NCBI RefSeq assembly: GCF_003201285.1
Contig: NZ_QICS01000011.1
Coordinates: 62,001 to 126,000 of the forward strand
DNA length: 64,000 nt
Direction: 5' to 3'
DNA from: Lachnotalea glycerini
GTDB taxonomy: Bacteria > Bacillota > Clostridia > Lachnospirales > Lachnospiraceae
Each line of letters opens with the position of its first letter. Position 1 is the stretch's first letter. The notes under the pieces were generated by a model. It ran no database searches. It saw only the letters and a list, made by a program, of their open reading frames with translations, and was not told the origin of the DNA. The position numbers and the translations under genes were made by a program. This document shows positions 19,942 through 28,542 of the stretch, piece by piece.

Positions 19942-20382
19942 TTAATCGATTGCAACACCTGATAATACCAATTTTACGCCATTTGATAAGCAGTCACCAA
20001 CAGGACATGTCTTCTCTATAAATCTTGCGTATTCTTCCATCTTTTCTTTTGGCTCATTTGTCTTAAAATGCATGACAAAGCGAATTTCCTGAAAGCCATT
20101 TCGTACATCTGCCAGCCCCATAAATCCGTCAGGGTCTAAATCTCCTTCCAGCTCCACATGAAACTCTTCAAAGGTAATGTCATGAGCTGCTGCAAATGCA
20201 CTGACTACAATTGACTGACATGCACCTAATGCACACAAAAGAGCTTCGACAGGATTCATAGCTGTGTTGGTTCCCCCTAAATCTTCTGGTTCATCAAAAA
20301 GAATTTTAAACCCTCTTGCATTTGTTTCTACCTGTAATCCTTCTGGTAACTTTTTAGCTGTGGCTTTAAATGTAGTTAACAT
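19942..20382 (-). CDS. OsmC/Ohr-family protein (hydroperoxide reductase-like)
   Basis: A 146-residue cytosolic protein with both conserved reactive Cys residues: one in LGACQSIVV and one in the C-terminal half in KTCPVGDCL, plus the MNPVEALLCALGA helix. OsmC and Ohr proteins reduce organic hydroperoxides, and published work on Ohr and OsmC shows that lipoylated proteins and dihydrolipoyl dehydrogenase can supply the electrons. Here a lipoyl-domain LpdA and LplA are encoded directly downstream, which fits that scheme. An extra Cys in LLCALG and CPVGDC may matter. The ATG has a GGAGAG ribosome site. Confidence 0.87.
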   Translation of the reverse strand: MLTTFKATAKKLPEGLQVETNARGFKILFDEPEDLGGTNTAMNPVEALLCALGACQSIVVSAFAAAHDITFEEFHVELEGDLDPDGFMGLADVRNGFQEIRFVMHFKTNEPKEKMEEYARFIEKTCPVGDCLSNGVKLVLSGVAID

Positions 20383-20516
20383 AATTCTCTCTCCTTCTCC
20401 TTAGATGGTATAGAATCATATATACCTCTATTTATTCTGTTAACAATATAACATACTACAGCGTCAAATTCAATAGTTAGCTAAGTATTTATTTATTCGT
20501 ATTATTTTTTCAAATA

Positions 20517-20570
20517 AAAAAGGAACATCTCCTCTTAGTTTATTTCTGCTAAGAATCTATATTCCTTTTT
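20517..20570 (-). terminator. Terminator after the nitroreductase gene
   Basis: AAAAAGGAA/TTCCTTTTT (20517-20525, 20562-20570) encloses TCTTAG/CTAAGA, with a T-run on the minus strand. Confidence 0.75.
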
Positions 20571-20596
20571 ATAATTTATATTTTATGATTGATTTC

Positions 20597-21196
20597 TTAT
20601 TTATAAACCTTAATGTGTTCTTCTTGGATATTAAATTGCTTTTCATCAGGCTGTACATTTGGCTTTCCAAATGGCATCTGTGCAATCATTTTCCATTCCT
20701 TAGGAATGTTCCATTCCTTCTTTATCTCTGCCTCAATCAATTCCGTATAATGCTGCAAAGATGCACCAAAACCTTCTTCCTCTAAAGCTGTCCATATTAC
20801 CAATTGAAGCATTGCACTTGATTGCTGTGACCAAACAGGAAAATTGTCTTTATAGGGAGCGAATTGCTCTTGCAAAGATTTTACCGTAATCTGATCTTCG
20901 AAATAGAGCACAGTTCCATAACCATTCTTAAAAGAATTAATTTTCTCCTCCGTATTGGCAAATGCAGCCTCGGGAACCACCTTCCTTAGGGCTTCCATTG
21001 TAATGTCCCAAAAACTGTCGTGTTGACCCTGAAGCAATAATATTGCTCTGGCACTTTGAGAATTAAATGCAGATGGAGTGTATTTTACTGATTCTCTTAC
21101 TATTTCTTCGATTCTTTCATCAGAAGTAACTTTTTCCTTACTAATCCCATAATAGGAACGCCTTGCTTTTATCGCGTCTTGAAAATTTTTTGTCAT
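20597..21196 (-). CDS. Nitroreductase-family flavoprotein (Frm2/YdgI-like)
   Basis: A 199-residue FMN-dependent oxidoreductase. The N-terminal AIKARRSYYGISKE motif, the SAFNSQSARAILLL stretch and the FGKPNV motif near the C-terminus match the subgroup that includes yeast Frm2 and bacterial fatty-acid-repressed nitroreductases. The electron donor and substrate are not evident. It lies upstream of OsmC on the same strand but has its own terminator, so it is a separate unit. A redox or stress role fits the neighbourhood. Confidence 0.87.
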   Translation of the reverse strand: MTKNFQDAIKARRSYYGISKEKVTSDERIEEIVRESVKYTPSAFNSQSARAILLLQGQHDSFWDITMEALRKVVPEAAFANTEEKINSFKNGYGTVLYFEDQITVKSLQEQFAPYKDNFPVWSQQSSAMLQLVIWTALEEEGFGASLQHYTELIEAEIKKEWNIPKEWKMIAQMPFGKPNVQPDEKQFNIQEEHIKVYK

Positions 21197-21435
21197 TCTA
21201 ATTCCTCCTTTAAATGCTTGAGCTTTCTTGTTATTTAGAGCTTTATTATATATTGCATTAAATTAAATTGTGTTAAATACTATTTTGTTTAATATAATAT
21301 TACAATATAAATATCTTAATGTCAAGATATATTGGTATATTTAATAAGCACTTAAATACTTTTACATTAACACATCAAAGAAACTAAATGGCAGAAACCA
21401 ACTTGTATTTACGCTTCAATTTAAGGTGTTTTTTA

Positions 21436-22407
21436 CTATTTAAAAATCTGGCTTAATGCTTCTTCGATTACCTTTGCATTATTAAGAGAATCATCATACG
21501 AAATAAGCGGCTCTTCTCCCTCTAAAATGCATCTTCCAAATTGCTCCACCTCAAGCATATAATTTTGAGGACAATGAATGGTTATCTCTTGCTTACCAGA
21601 ATCATTTGTCATAATAACTTTTGTATCTCCTTGTGCATTGAACATAACAGGTACATGAATAATTCCTTTTTCTCCTACAATCGTGTATTCGCTTCTCTCT
21701 CTGCTATTAAAGGCACAATAGGAAACTGCCTTTAAGCCTCCCTCAAATTCCATCATGATACAACTGCTGATATCAACTTTGCTGTCTTCCTCGATTTCTC
21801 CAATCGCATAAACTGAAATAGGTTCAGAACCTGCCAGATGACGAATGACATTTAAATTATAGCAGCCTACATCATAGGTTGCCCCTCCCGATAGATTCTT
21901 ATTCATTCTTACATTCTCTGGATTCATATAATAGTAGCCAAAATGAGACTCTATAAATTTGGGTTTCCCAATGCTTCCTTCCTCAACCAGACATTTTACT
22001 TCTTGAATTAAAGGACTGTGACGGTAGGCAAATGCTTCCATAAGAAGCACTCCGTTTTTATCGGCAGCTTCTTTCATCGCTTTCACTTCTTTTGCATTCA
22101 CGCCCATAGGCTTTTCACACAGAATGTGTTTCTTCTTTTCTGCTGCTTTTATTGTCCACTCACAATGTAAGCCATTGGGAAGTGGAATATAAACGGCATC
22201 AATCTCCGGATCCTCTAATAGTTGTTCATAGCTTGAATAAGATTTAATTGGTTGAAATGCTTTACGAAATTCCTCTAATTTACTTTCACCTCTGCTTGAA
22301 ATTGCATAAAGTCTGGCATTATCCGCATTGAGTATTCCTGGAATCACTGAGCTTTTAGCAATGCCCGCACATCCAATCACGCCCCAATTTACAATTTTTT
22401 TACTCAT
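21436..22407 (-). CDS. Gfo/Idh/MocA-family oxidoreductase
   Basis: A 323-residue NAD(P)-dependent dehydrogenase. The N-terminal NWGVIGCAGIAKSSVIPGI is the Rossmann motif, followed by YIPLPNGLHCEWTIKAAEKKKHILCEKPMGVN with the conserved EKP. The C-terminal domain holds GGATYDVGCYNLNVIRHL. The substrate is probably a sugar, sugar acid or inositol-like compound. It lies after a terminator (22551-22590) that separates it from the upstream deacylase operon, so co-expression is not certain. Confidence 0.9.
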   Translation of the reverse strand: MSKKIVNWGVIGCAGIAKSSVIPGILNADNARLYAISSRGESKLEEFRKAFQPIKSYSSYEQLLEDPEIDAVYIPLPNGLHCEWTIKAAEKKKHILCEKPMGVNAKEVKAMKEAADKNGVLLMEAFAYRHSPLIQEVKCLVEEGSIGKPKFIESHFGYYYMNPENVRMNKNLSGGATYDVGCYNLNVIRHLAGSEPISVYAIGEIEEDSKVDISSCIMMEFEGGLKAVSYCAFNSRERSEYTIVGEKGIIHVPVMFNAQGDTKVIMTNDSGKQEITIHCPQNYMLEVEQFGRCILEGEEPLISYDDSLNNAKVIEEALSQIFK

Positions 22408-22550
22408 TCTCTCTTCCTTCTTTCTATGTTTTCAAGATATCGTTTATATAAATCAGTATACCAATACTATTCTATGCATACATTGTATAATTTTTCCTGT
22501 TTGATTACAAGATAATCCCTATGTAAACGCTGAATGTCTCCCTTAATTTA

Positions 22551-22590
22551 AAAATCAACCACGCCGGATTACACTGGCATGGCTGATTTT
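22551..22590 (-). terminator. Terminator after the SelA-like gene
   Basis: AAAATCAACCACGCC pairs with GGCATGGCTGATTTT (two mismatches) over a 10-base loop and is followed by TTTTTAAATT-like sequence on the minus strand. It marks the probable end of the RidA-importer-deacylase operon. Confidence 0.7.
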
Positions 22591-22658
22591 AAATAAAAAT
22601 TATTAAAATTATTTGTTTTATTTTCTACAATTATACTAAAAATAATGGATTCTACGTT

Positions 22659-23783
22659 TTATGCCTTACAATATTCCAATACAGTATTCACAACGATGTC
22701 CACGCACTGACTATTCAAGTTATAGGCATTTAGAAAAATGACATCTTCTTGCATTTCAAATTCTGGTGGATATACCCCTATATCAATTGGAATTTTAGAA
22801 TTTCTAGTAAATTGATTGCATTCCTTGGCTGTTTTTCCTTTTGGCAGAGTGACGAGCAAAAGAGGCTGGTGAGTTCCCAGTCTGCCTTCCATAATCATCT
22901 CCAAATGTAGTTCTTTATTTAGGGAAAGTTTCTTCTCTATTTCCTTAAGAAGCAGTAACTGTCGATTAAACTTATCCTCTTCAGATTCATTTACAAATAG
23001 CTCTAGTGCTGTTATAAAACCAGCCAGTTCCTCTTTACCAGTTTTAAATGCACGTCCGATTCTGCAATTCGGGCTTGCTAAAAGCTTACAACTGTTTATA
23101 AAATCAGTATTTCCAACAATCAAACCTGTACTCTGTGGTCCTTTGATGTGTTTTCCTCCACTGAAAATTGCTGCATCAGCTCCAAGCTGTCGGGTATAAT
23201 ACCACAAATTAGAGACAGGTGGTAATTGAGCCGCAACATCAACTATCGCTGGTATTCCTAATCTTTTTAACACAGGTATCGTTTCCTCGCAGGCCGGAAT
23301 TCCTTTTTCATATAATGAAGCTGGAAACAGAAAAAAGGCAGCGGTACGTTCATTCACCGCTTCTGAAATTGCATCTAAGGAAGGTTTCACACTGACAATT
23401 TTGGCTCCTGTAAGTTTAATTAATTTCCAATAGGGAACCAGCTCATGAAAGTTTCCATCATAGATAAGTATTTCATTTTTTTCAAAATTATCTGTTACCG
23501 GAAGCATATCCATTTTGGCAGTATCTCCTTTACAAATACATGCTGCAGCGGATAAAATAATACCACCTGCCGCCCCTGTTGTCACAAAAGCTGCTTCGTT
23601 TTTAGTAAGCTCTGCCGCTTTTTGGCACACTGCACTGATTAGTTGATTCAGATCTATGAAACCAGAAGCAGCTTCTGCCATTGCTTGAAGGGCTCTGGAA
23701 TCCATAAGTGATCCTCCTAAAATGGTGTATGTTTCACTTGCATTAATAATTGGAGTTAATCCCATTTTATCATAAAAATTCAT
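22659..23783 (-). CDS. SelA-like PLP-dependent enzyme (DgaE-type lyase)
   Basis: A 374-residue fold-type I PLP enzyme of the selenocysteine-synthase-like group. The PLP Lys should be in FSGGKHIKGPQSTGLIVG, the DVAAQLPP motif precedes it, and VTTGAAGGIILSAAACI marks the cofactor phosphate site. It is shorter than true SelA and lacks the tRNA-binding N-terminus. Relatives such as DgaE are ammonia-lyases acting on amino sugar acids. As the last gene of the operon, 63 bases after the deacylase, it probably deaminates the freed amine-bearing product. The substrate is unproven. Confidence 0.82.
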   Translation of the reverse strand: MNFYDKMGLTPIINASETYTILGGSLMDSRALQAMAEAASGFIDLNQLISAVCQKAAELTKNEAAFVTTGAAGGIILSAAACICKGDTAKMDMLPVTDNFEKNEILIYDGNFHELVPYWKLIKLTGAKIVSVKPSLDAISEAVNERTAAFFLFPASLYEKGIPACEETIPVLKRLGIPAIVDVAAQLPPVSNLWYYTRQLGADAAIFSGGKHIKGPQSTGLIVGNTDFINSCKLLASPNCRIGRAFKTGKEELAGFITALELFVNESEEDKFNRQLLLLKEIEKKLSLNKELHLEMIMEGRLGTHQPLLLVTLPKGKTAKECNQFTRNSKIPIDIGVYPPEFEMQEDVIFLNAYNLNSQCVDIVVNTVLEYCKA

Positions 23784-23846
23784 ACCTTCTCCTTCTAACT
23801 AAACATCATTTTAATGTCTTAACATTCTCTCTATCAGCAGATATTC

Positions 23847-25424
23847 TTATTCTTTTTTCAAAGCTCTGCCGCTTAGTATACCAGTCAGGGAACCATTTAA
23901 CATGACAGGCAGACCATTAACCAATAATGACTCAATACCTTCTGGCTGTCTTCTTGTATCTAAAAAGGTTGCCGTATCCCTTACCTTATCAAAATCCAGT
24001 ATGCATACATCTGCTTTCTTACCAACATCAATCAATCCCCTGTCCTTTAAATGATAAAGCTGTGCCGGAACAGAGGTTAGTTTCTGTATAATATATTCCG
24101 GTGCTACACTTCTCTCTCTCATTTGGCATATCGTTCTTGGAAAACTTCCAAATCCGCGCGGATGGCATATTACTCCTTCTGGTATCGTGTCGCTTCCCAT
24201 CGTGTAGCGGGGATCCATAAACAATTGATATTGATCCTCATATAACTTACTTTTTAATTCCTCTGATTGATTTTCAATCCCAATAAAGCCAACCTGTAAT
24301 TCATTTTCTATCAGCAATCGTATGACTGCTTCTGAAAAGCTCTCTCCATGCTCCTCAGCAATTTCAGAAATAGATTTTCCAATCTCTTTTGCATACATAT
24401 CCTTTGTTATATTAATCATGGCAGTCTGACCCTTTGCAAAGAAGTATTGATGCCGCTCTTTCATATCTTTCAACAGTTTATCACGTAATTCTGCTGATTG
24501 AAGGCGCTCCATAATTATTGAATATCCGCCTTCTTGCGCCCAGTCTGGCACAAGTGCCAATACCAATCCTGCTCCCACCAGATAAGGGTAATACTCGTAA
24601 TGAATATCCGCTCCCCGCTCCTCAAGCTCCTTAAATGGCTGAAAGAGTGTTGAAATATCTTCGTAACCTCCTGTTCGATAATGAAGCATATTAAGACGAA
24701 CACCCGTCTTTTTAACCACTTGCACCATCTCTTCTACAGGACTTAGTGGTATCTGATTGTTATTAAGCCTTAAATGTGTGCAAAACAGCCCATCATTTTC
24801 TTTCACTATTTTGCACAATTCAATCAGCTCATTGGTGTCACTATAGCCACCCGGATAATAAGATAAACCAACCGACATTCCAAGAGCACCCTCTTTCATT
24901 GCTTGATCCAGTGCTTCCTTTGCTATCTGCAAGGCCTCTCCTTTTAACGGTTTATTCTCAAAACCCAAAGCCATTTGTCTAATCGCGTTATGAGAAACAT
25001 TCGCCGCTGCATTGATTGCGGCACCATCCAGTTGATTTAAGAATTCTTGAAATGAATTCCAATGCTTTAAATAGTGTCTGCAATCTCCAAAGATTCCTGA
25101 ATTGATTTTGATAGAATCCTCAAACTGGTCATTCTTTATCGGAGCAAAACCAAGTCCGCATTGTCCGGTTACAATAGTAGATATTCCCTGATATACTTCA
25201 TTTGGGCACTGTCGATTTTTTAGCAAAGTAAGCTCAGCATGCGTATGCCCGTCAATAAAACCCGGAGTAACCATTTTTCCTGCCGCATCAATCACTCTCC
25301 TGGCCTCTGACTTTTCAAAATGACCAATACCACATATAATATCCCGTTCTATTGCCACATCTGCAATAAACGGTTGATTGCCGCTTCCGTCTACTACGAT
25401 ACCATTTTTAATCAAGACATCCAT
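23847..25424 (-). CDS. N-acyl-D-amino-acid deacylase family amidohydrolase
   Basis: A 525-residue metal-dependent amidohydrolase. The DGHTHAELTLL metal motif, VTGQCGLGFAPI with the metal-bridging Cys typical of D-aminoacylases, and the C-terminal TSVPAQLYHLKDRGLIDVGKKADVCILD motif place it in this family. Members remove acyl groups from N-acyl-D-amino acids or related amides, including dipeptides. I chose the ATG at 25424, 9 bases after GGAG; an ATG at 25433 directly abuts that site. It lies between the enolase-superfamily gene (about 20-base gap) and the SelA-like lyase. Confidence 0.88.
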   Translation of the reverse strand: MDVLIKNGIVVDGSGNQPFIADVAIERDIICGIGHFEKSEARRVIDAAGKMVTPGFIDGHTHAELTLLKNRQCPNEVYQGISTIVTGQCGLGFAPIKNDQFEDSIKINSGIFGDCRHYLKHWNSFQEFLNQLDGAAINAAANVSHNAIRQMALGFENKPLKGEALQIAKEALDQAMKEGALGMSVGLSYYPGGYSDTNELIELCKIVKENDGLFCTHLRLNNNQIPLSPVEEMVQVVKKTGVRLNMLHYRTGGYEDISTLFQPFKELEERGADIHYEYYPYLVGAGLVLALVPDWAQEGGYSIIMERLQSAELRDKLLKDMKERHQYFFAKGQTAMINITKDMYAKEIGKSISEIAEEHGESFSEAVIRLLIENELQVGFIGIENQSEELKSKLYEDQYQLFMDPRYTMGSDTIPEGVICHPRGFGSFPRTICQMRERSVAPEYIIQKLTSVPAQLYHLKDRGLIDVGKKADVCILDFDKVRDTATFLDTRRQPEGIESLLVNGLPVMLNGSLTGILSGRALKKE

Positions 25425-25445
25425 TTCATCCATCTCCTTATCACT

Positions 25446-26660
25446 TTACGGTCTCACAGCCGTTCCATCAGGTAATCTGCTATAAAGCCAACTAAAATCC
25501 ATATTTACACAAGGATATTTCTTTGACGCTTTTTCATCAAAATCAACACCAATTCCAGGTTTATCATTTAAATATGCATATCCATCTTTTACTATAGGAC
25601 ATCCCGGGAACACTTCCTCTTCTTCTTCATTAAAACCAGCAAATTCTTGAATACCAAAGTTAGAGCTTGAATAGTCTAAATGCATTTGTGCCGCCATACC
25701 TACCGGTGATAAGTCATTGGGACCATGCCAGGCAGTACGTACCTGATATGCTTCACAAAATGCAGCCAGCTTTCGTGCAGGCGTCAATCCACCAATATCA
25801 CTTAAATGACAGCGTATAAAATCTATCCATTGATTTTGAACCATTATTCTCCATTCAATTGGGTTGGTTAGCAGCTCTCCCATTGCAAGAGGTACTGATG
25901 TTTGCTTTCTTAAAAATTCAAAATAGGAACTCTGATCTGGAGCCAGGCTGTCTTCCAGAAAAAAGAGCTTAAACTGCTCCATTTCTTTTGCAAAATCCAG
26001 CGTATCTGCAAGAGACAGTCTTTCATGGACATCATGCATAATTTCCAAATTCCAGCCAATGTCATTCCTAATATGCTCCAATAATTTCACTACGCTTTTC
26101 ATATAGTCTTTTGGAGAATAGTAAGCACCTTTAGGTGAATTCATCGGATGAACCATCGTTTGCATTGTTCCGTCAAAATTCCCTCCATAGGTTCCCATAT
26201 GGCATCGAATATATCGCACACCTTGATCCATAAAACCAAGTACTTTCTCTTCTACTTCTTTAATACTATTACCGTCTGCATGTCGGTAAACCGCTATGCC
26301 TTCTCTGCATTTTCCGCCAAACAAATCGTAAAGCGGCATATTAGCCATCTTTCCCTTTATATCCCAAAGCGCTTCGTCCACGCCTGACAGAGCATTGTTT
26401 AAAACTGGACCGTTTCTCCAATAGGAGCTTCCCATGGCAGACTGCCAAATATCTTCAATATTAGCAACATTCTTTCCAATCAAAAATGGACGCAAATATT
26501 CTTCAATTGCTGTTACTACAGCTTTATATCTCCATGTAAAAGTAGCACAACCCAAACCATAAAGCTCAGGTTCGCTTGTCAGTACCTTTACAACAACCAA
26601 ATTGATGTTATGTGGTGCTGTAACAAAAACTTTAATATCACGAATTGTAACGGTATTCAT
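25446..26660 (-). CDS. Enolase-superfamily dehydratase (mannonate dehydratase/RspA-like)
   Basis: A 404-residue member of the mandelate racemase/enolase superfamily. Metal ligands and catalytic residues resemble the ManD/RspA group: MHDVHERLS (Asp and His), FLEDSLAPDQ (Glu), MGELLTNP (Glu), RCHLSDIGGLTPAR and WHGPNDLSPVG (His). Such enzymes remove water from acid sugars, although many RspA-like members have weak or unknown activity. The start at 26660 has AGGAGA 5 bases upstream; a longer reading would overlap the permease gene. It is expressed with the ABC importer, so its substrate is probably imported. Confidence 0.87.
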   Translation of the reverse strand: MNTVTIRDIKVFVTAPHNINLVVVKVLTSEPELYGLGCATFTWRYKAVVTAIEEYLRPFLIGKNVANIEDIWQSAMGSSYWRNGPVLNNALSGVDEALWDIKGKMANMPLYDLFGGKCREGIAVYRHADGNSIKEVEEKVLGFMDQGVRYIRCHMGTYGGNFDGTMQTMVHPMNSPKGAYYSPKDYMKSVVKLLEHIRNDIGWNLEIMHDVHERLSLADTLDFAKEMEQFKLFFLEDSLAPDQSSYFEFLRKQTSVPLAMGELLTNPIEWRIMVQNQWIDFIRCHLSDIGGLTPARKLAAFCEAYQVRTAWHGPNDLSPVGMAAQMHLDYSSSNFGIQEFAGFNEEEEEVFPGCPIVKDGYAYLNDKPGIGVDFDEKASKKYPCVNMDFSWLYSRLPDGTAVRP

Positions 26661-26676
26661 TTTATCTCCTAACCTG

Positions 26677-27534
26677 TTAGTTCTTAACAGCACCGCCGGT
26701 CATACCTGCAATAAAGTATTTTTGAAAACATAAGAATAAAATTACTAATGGCAGACAAGAAACGGAAGAAGCCGCCATCATATCATTCCAATGTACCTGA
26801 TTTTGCGTATTTAATGCAACAATACCAACGGTCAATGTTTTTAATGAATCATTTGAAATCAGTACGGAAGAAAACATATATTCATTCCAGCCATTAATTA
26901 GCACAAAGATAGCCACCGCTGCAATTCCCGGAACCGTCAATGGCAGAACAATATTCCAAAATATTCTAAAATTGGATGCTCCGTCAACACGTGCAGCTTC
27001 ATCCAATTCTACTGGAATTGTTTTAAAATACGATACCATCATCCATGTACTAAATGCAATGTTAGTAGCTGCATATACAATAATCAAACCAATCAAAGAA
27101 TTGGTTAAGTGATAGGTTGTAAGTACAGAATAAAAAGGTACCACAAGCATTACACTTGGAAACATTTGCGTGATAAGAAGAAATCCCATAAATTGTTTGT
27201 TCCCTTTAAACTTAAATCTTGTCACTCCATAACCGGCAAGGCAGGAAAAAGTAACACAAAGTACTACTGCTCCCAGACAAGTAATTAAGCTATTCAGGGT
27301 CATTTTACCAAAGTTATAAAGCTTCCAGAATTTTTTAAAGGAATCAAAGGAAATCGGATTCGGTATCCAAATTGGTGTTGGCGAATAGGTTTGCGCCTCC
27401 GACTTAAAAGCAGTAGAAAGCATCCAAAGAATCGGTACTACTACAAATAAAGCAAGAACGATTAGCAACAAATATCGGAGCAACACTCCTAAACATTTTT
27501 TCTTCTTATGTCCAAGCCATGTTTTTTTATTCAT
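26677..27534 (-). CDS. Carbohydrate-type ABC importer permease (MalG-like)
   Basis: A 285-residue inner-membrane permease with six helices. The cytoplasmic coupling loop motif is ELDEAARVDGASNFRIFWNIVLPL, the EAA motif of binding-protein-dependent importers. It overlaps the partner permease gene by 8 bases. The C-terminus QKYFIAGMTGGAVKN is typical of MalG. It forms the channel with the MalF-like subunit. Confidence 0.95.
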   Translation of the reverse strand: MNKKTWLGHKKKKCLGVLLRYLLLIVLALFVVVPILWMLSTAFKSEAQTYSPTPIWIPNPISFDSFKKFWKLYNFGKMTLNSLITCLGAVVLCVTFSCLAGYGVTRFKFKGNKQFMGFLLITQMFPSVMLVVPFYSVLTTYHLTNSLIGLIIVYAATNIAFSTWMMVSYFKTIPVELDEAARVDGASNFRIFWNIVLPLTVPGIAAVAIFVLINGWNEYMFSSVLISNDSLKTLTVGIVALNTQNQVHWNDMMAASSVSCLPLVILFLCFQKYFIAGMTGGAVKN

Positions 27535-28426
27535 CTTTTAGCACCATCCTATACACTTTACTAATAATATAACAAATGATAAATACAATAATTCCCCAAG
27601 CAGCCGCCTTACCAAACTGTAAATCATTAAATGCAGTTCCATAAATATTAAGACTGATTAGGTTTGTTGCCGTTCCCGGTCCTCCGTTTGTCATGGTATA
27701 TACCAATGTATACTGTTTAAACCACCATACACTATCCAGGATTAAAGTTGTTGTAAGTACTGGTTTCAGACTAGGAATTGTAATGTTTAAAAACTGTCTC
27801 CATTTATTGGCACCATCAATCTCAGCAGCTTCATAAAGGTCTTGGGAAATGCTTTGCATTCCAGACAGCACCATCGTCATTACTAGGGGATACCCTTTCC
27901 ATATACAGGCAAACACTACTGCTGGAAAAGCTAATTTAGCGGATCCCAGCCATGAAATGCTGGATGAAATCAACCCCAGTCCTTTTAGGATTGAATTCAA
28001 TATCCCATACATCGGATTCATAATCCATGTAAAAAGCAGTGCGATTACCGATTCGGGAAATAACCATGGTAACATAAAGATTACTCTGAGAAATGTACGG
28101 CCTATAAATTTTTTATTAAGACAATTAGCCAATATAAATCCCAAAATAAAATGCCCTGCAACAACTAAAATCATAAATCCAAAGGTCAAGAAAACGGATG
28201 AATAAAAATCTGATTTTGTAATTGCCTGCAAGTAGTATTTAAAACCTACAAACTTCCATTTATTCACAAGATTTGTATTGAAAAAACTTAGGTATAAGCC
28301 ATAAAACATTGGATAAACAATTAAAGCTAACATTGCCATAGCAGCCGGTGAAATGAACCCATATCCTGCTGCATCTTTATTCTTTATCTTATTTCTGGAT
28401 ATTTTTGCACTTGATTTGGTCAACAT
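27527..28426 (-). CDS. Carbohydrate-type ABC importer permease (MalF-like)
   Basis: A 299-residue permease with six helices and an EAA motif DLYEAAEIDGANKWRQFLNI. TNGGPGTATNLISLNIYGTAF is typical of the MalF-like subunits of CUT1 importers. It is encoded between the solute-binding lipoprotein and the second permease. No ATPase gene is present in the operon, so a shared MsmX-type ATPase is expected. Confidence 0.95.
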   Translation of the reverse strand: MLTKSSAKISRNKIKNKDAAGYGFISPAAMAMLALIVYPMFYGLYLSFFNTNLVNKWKFVGFKYYLQAITKSDFYSSVFLTFGFMILVVAGHFILGFILANCLNKKFIGRTFLRVIFMLPWLFPESVIALLFTWIMNPMYGILNSILKGLGLISSSISWLGSAKLAFPAVVFACIWKGYPLVMTMVLSGMQSISQDLYEAAEIDGANKWRQFLNITIPSLKPVLTTTLILDSVWWFKQYTLVYTMTNGGPGTATNLISLNIYGTAFNDLQFGKAAAWGIIVFIICYIISKVYRMVLKDE

Positions 28427-28487
28427 AAGAGCAATACCTCACTATTTCTAATTAAATTCTATATCAAAGCATCCTGTTCTTTTAGAG

Positions 28488-28526
28488 AAATCATAGGGAT
28501 GAGCTTTTGACCCGTCCCCATGATTT
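28488..28526 (-). terminator. Intergenic hairpin between solute-binding protein and permease genes
   Basis: AAATCATAGGGA/TCCCCATGATTT (28488-28499, 28515-28526) forms a stem with one mismatch. There is no long T-run. In many importer operons such a stem keeps the binding-protein mRNA more abundant than that of the permeases; that role is inferred here. Confidence 0.45.
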
Positions 28527-28542
28527 GGATTTTATTATTTCT

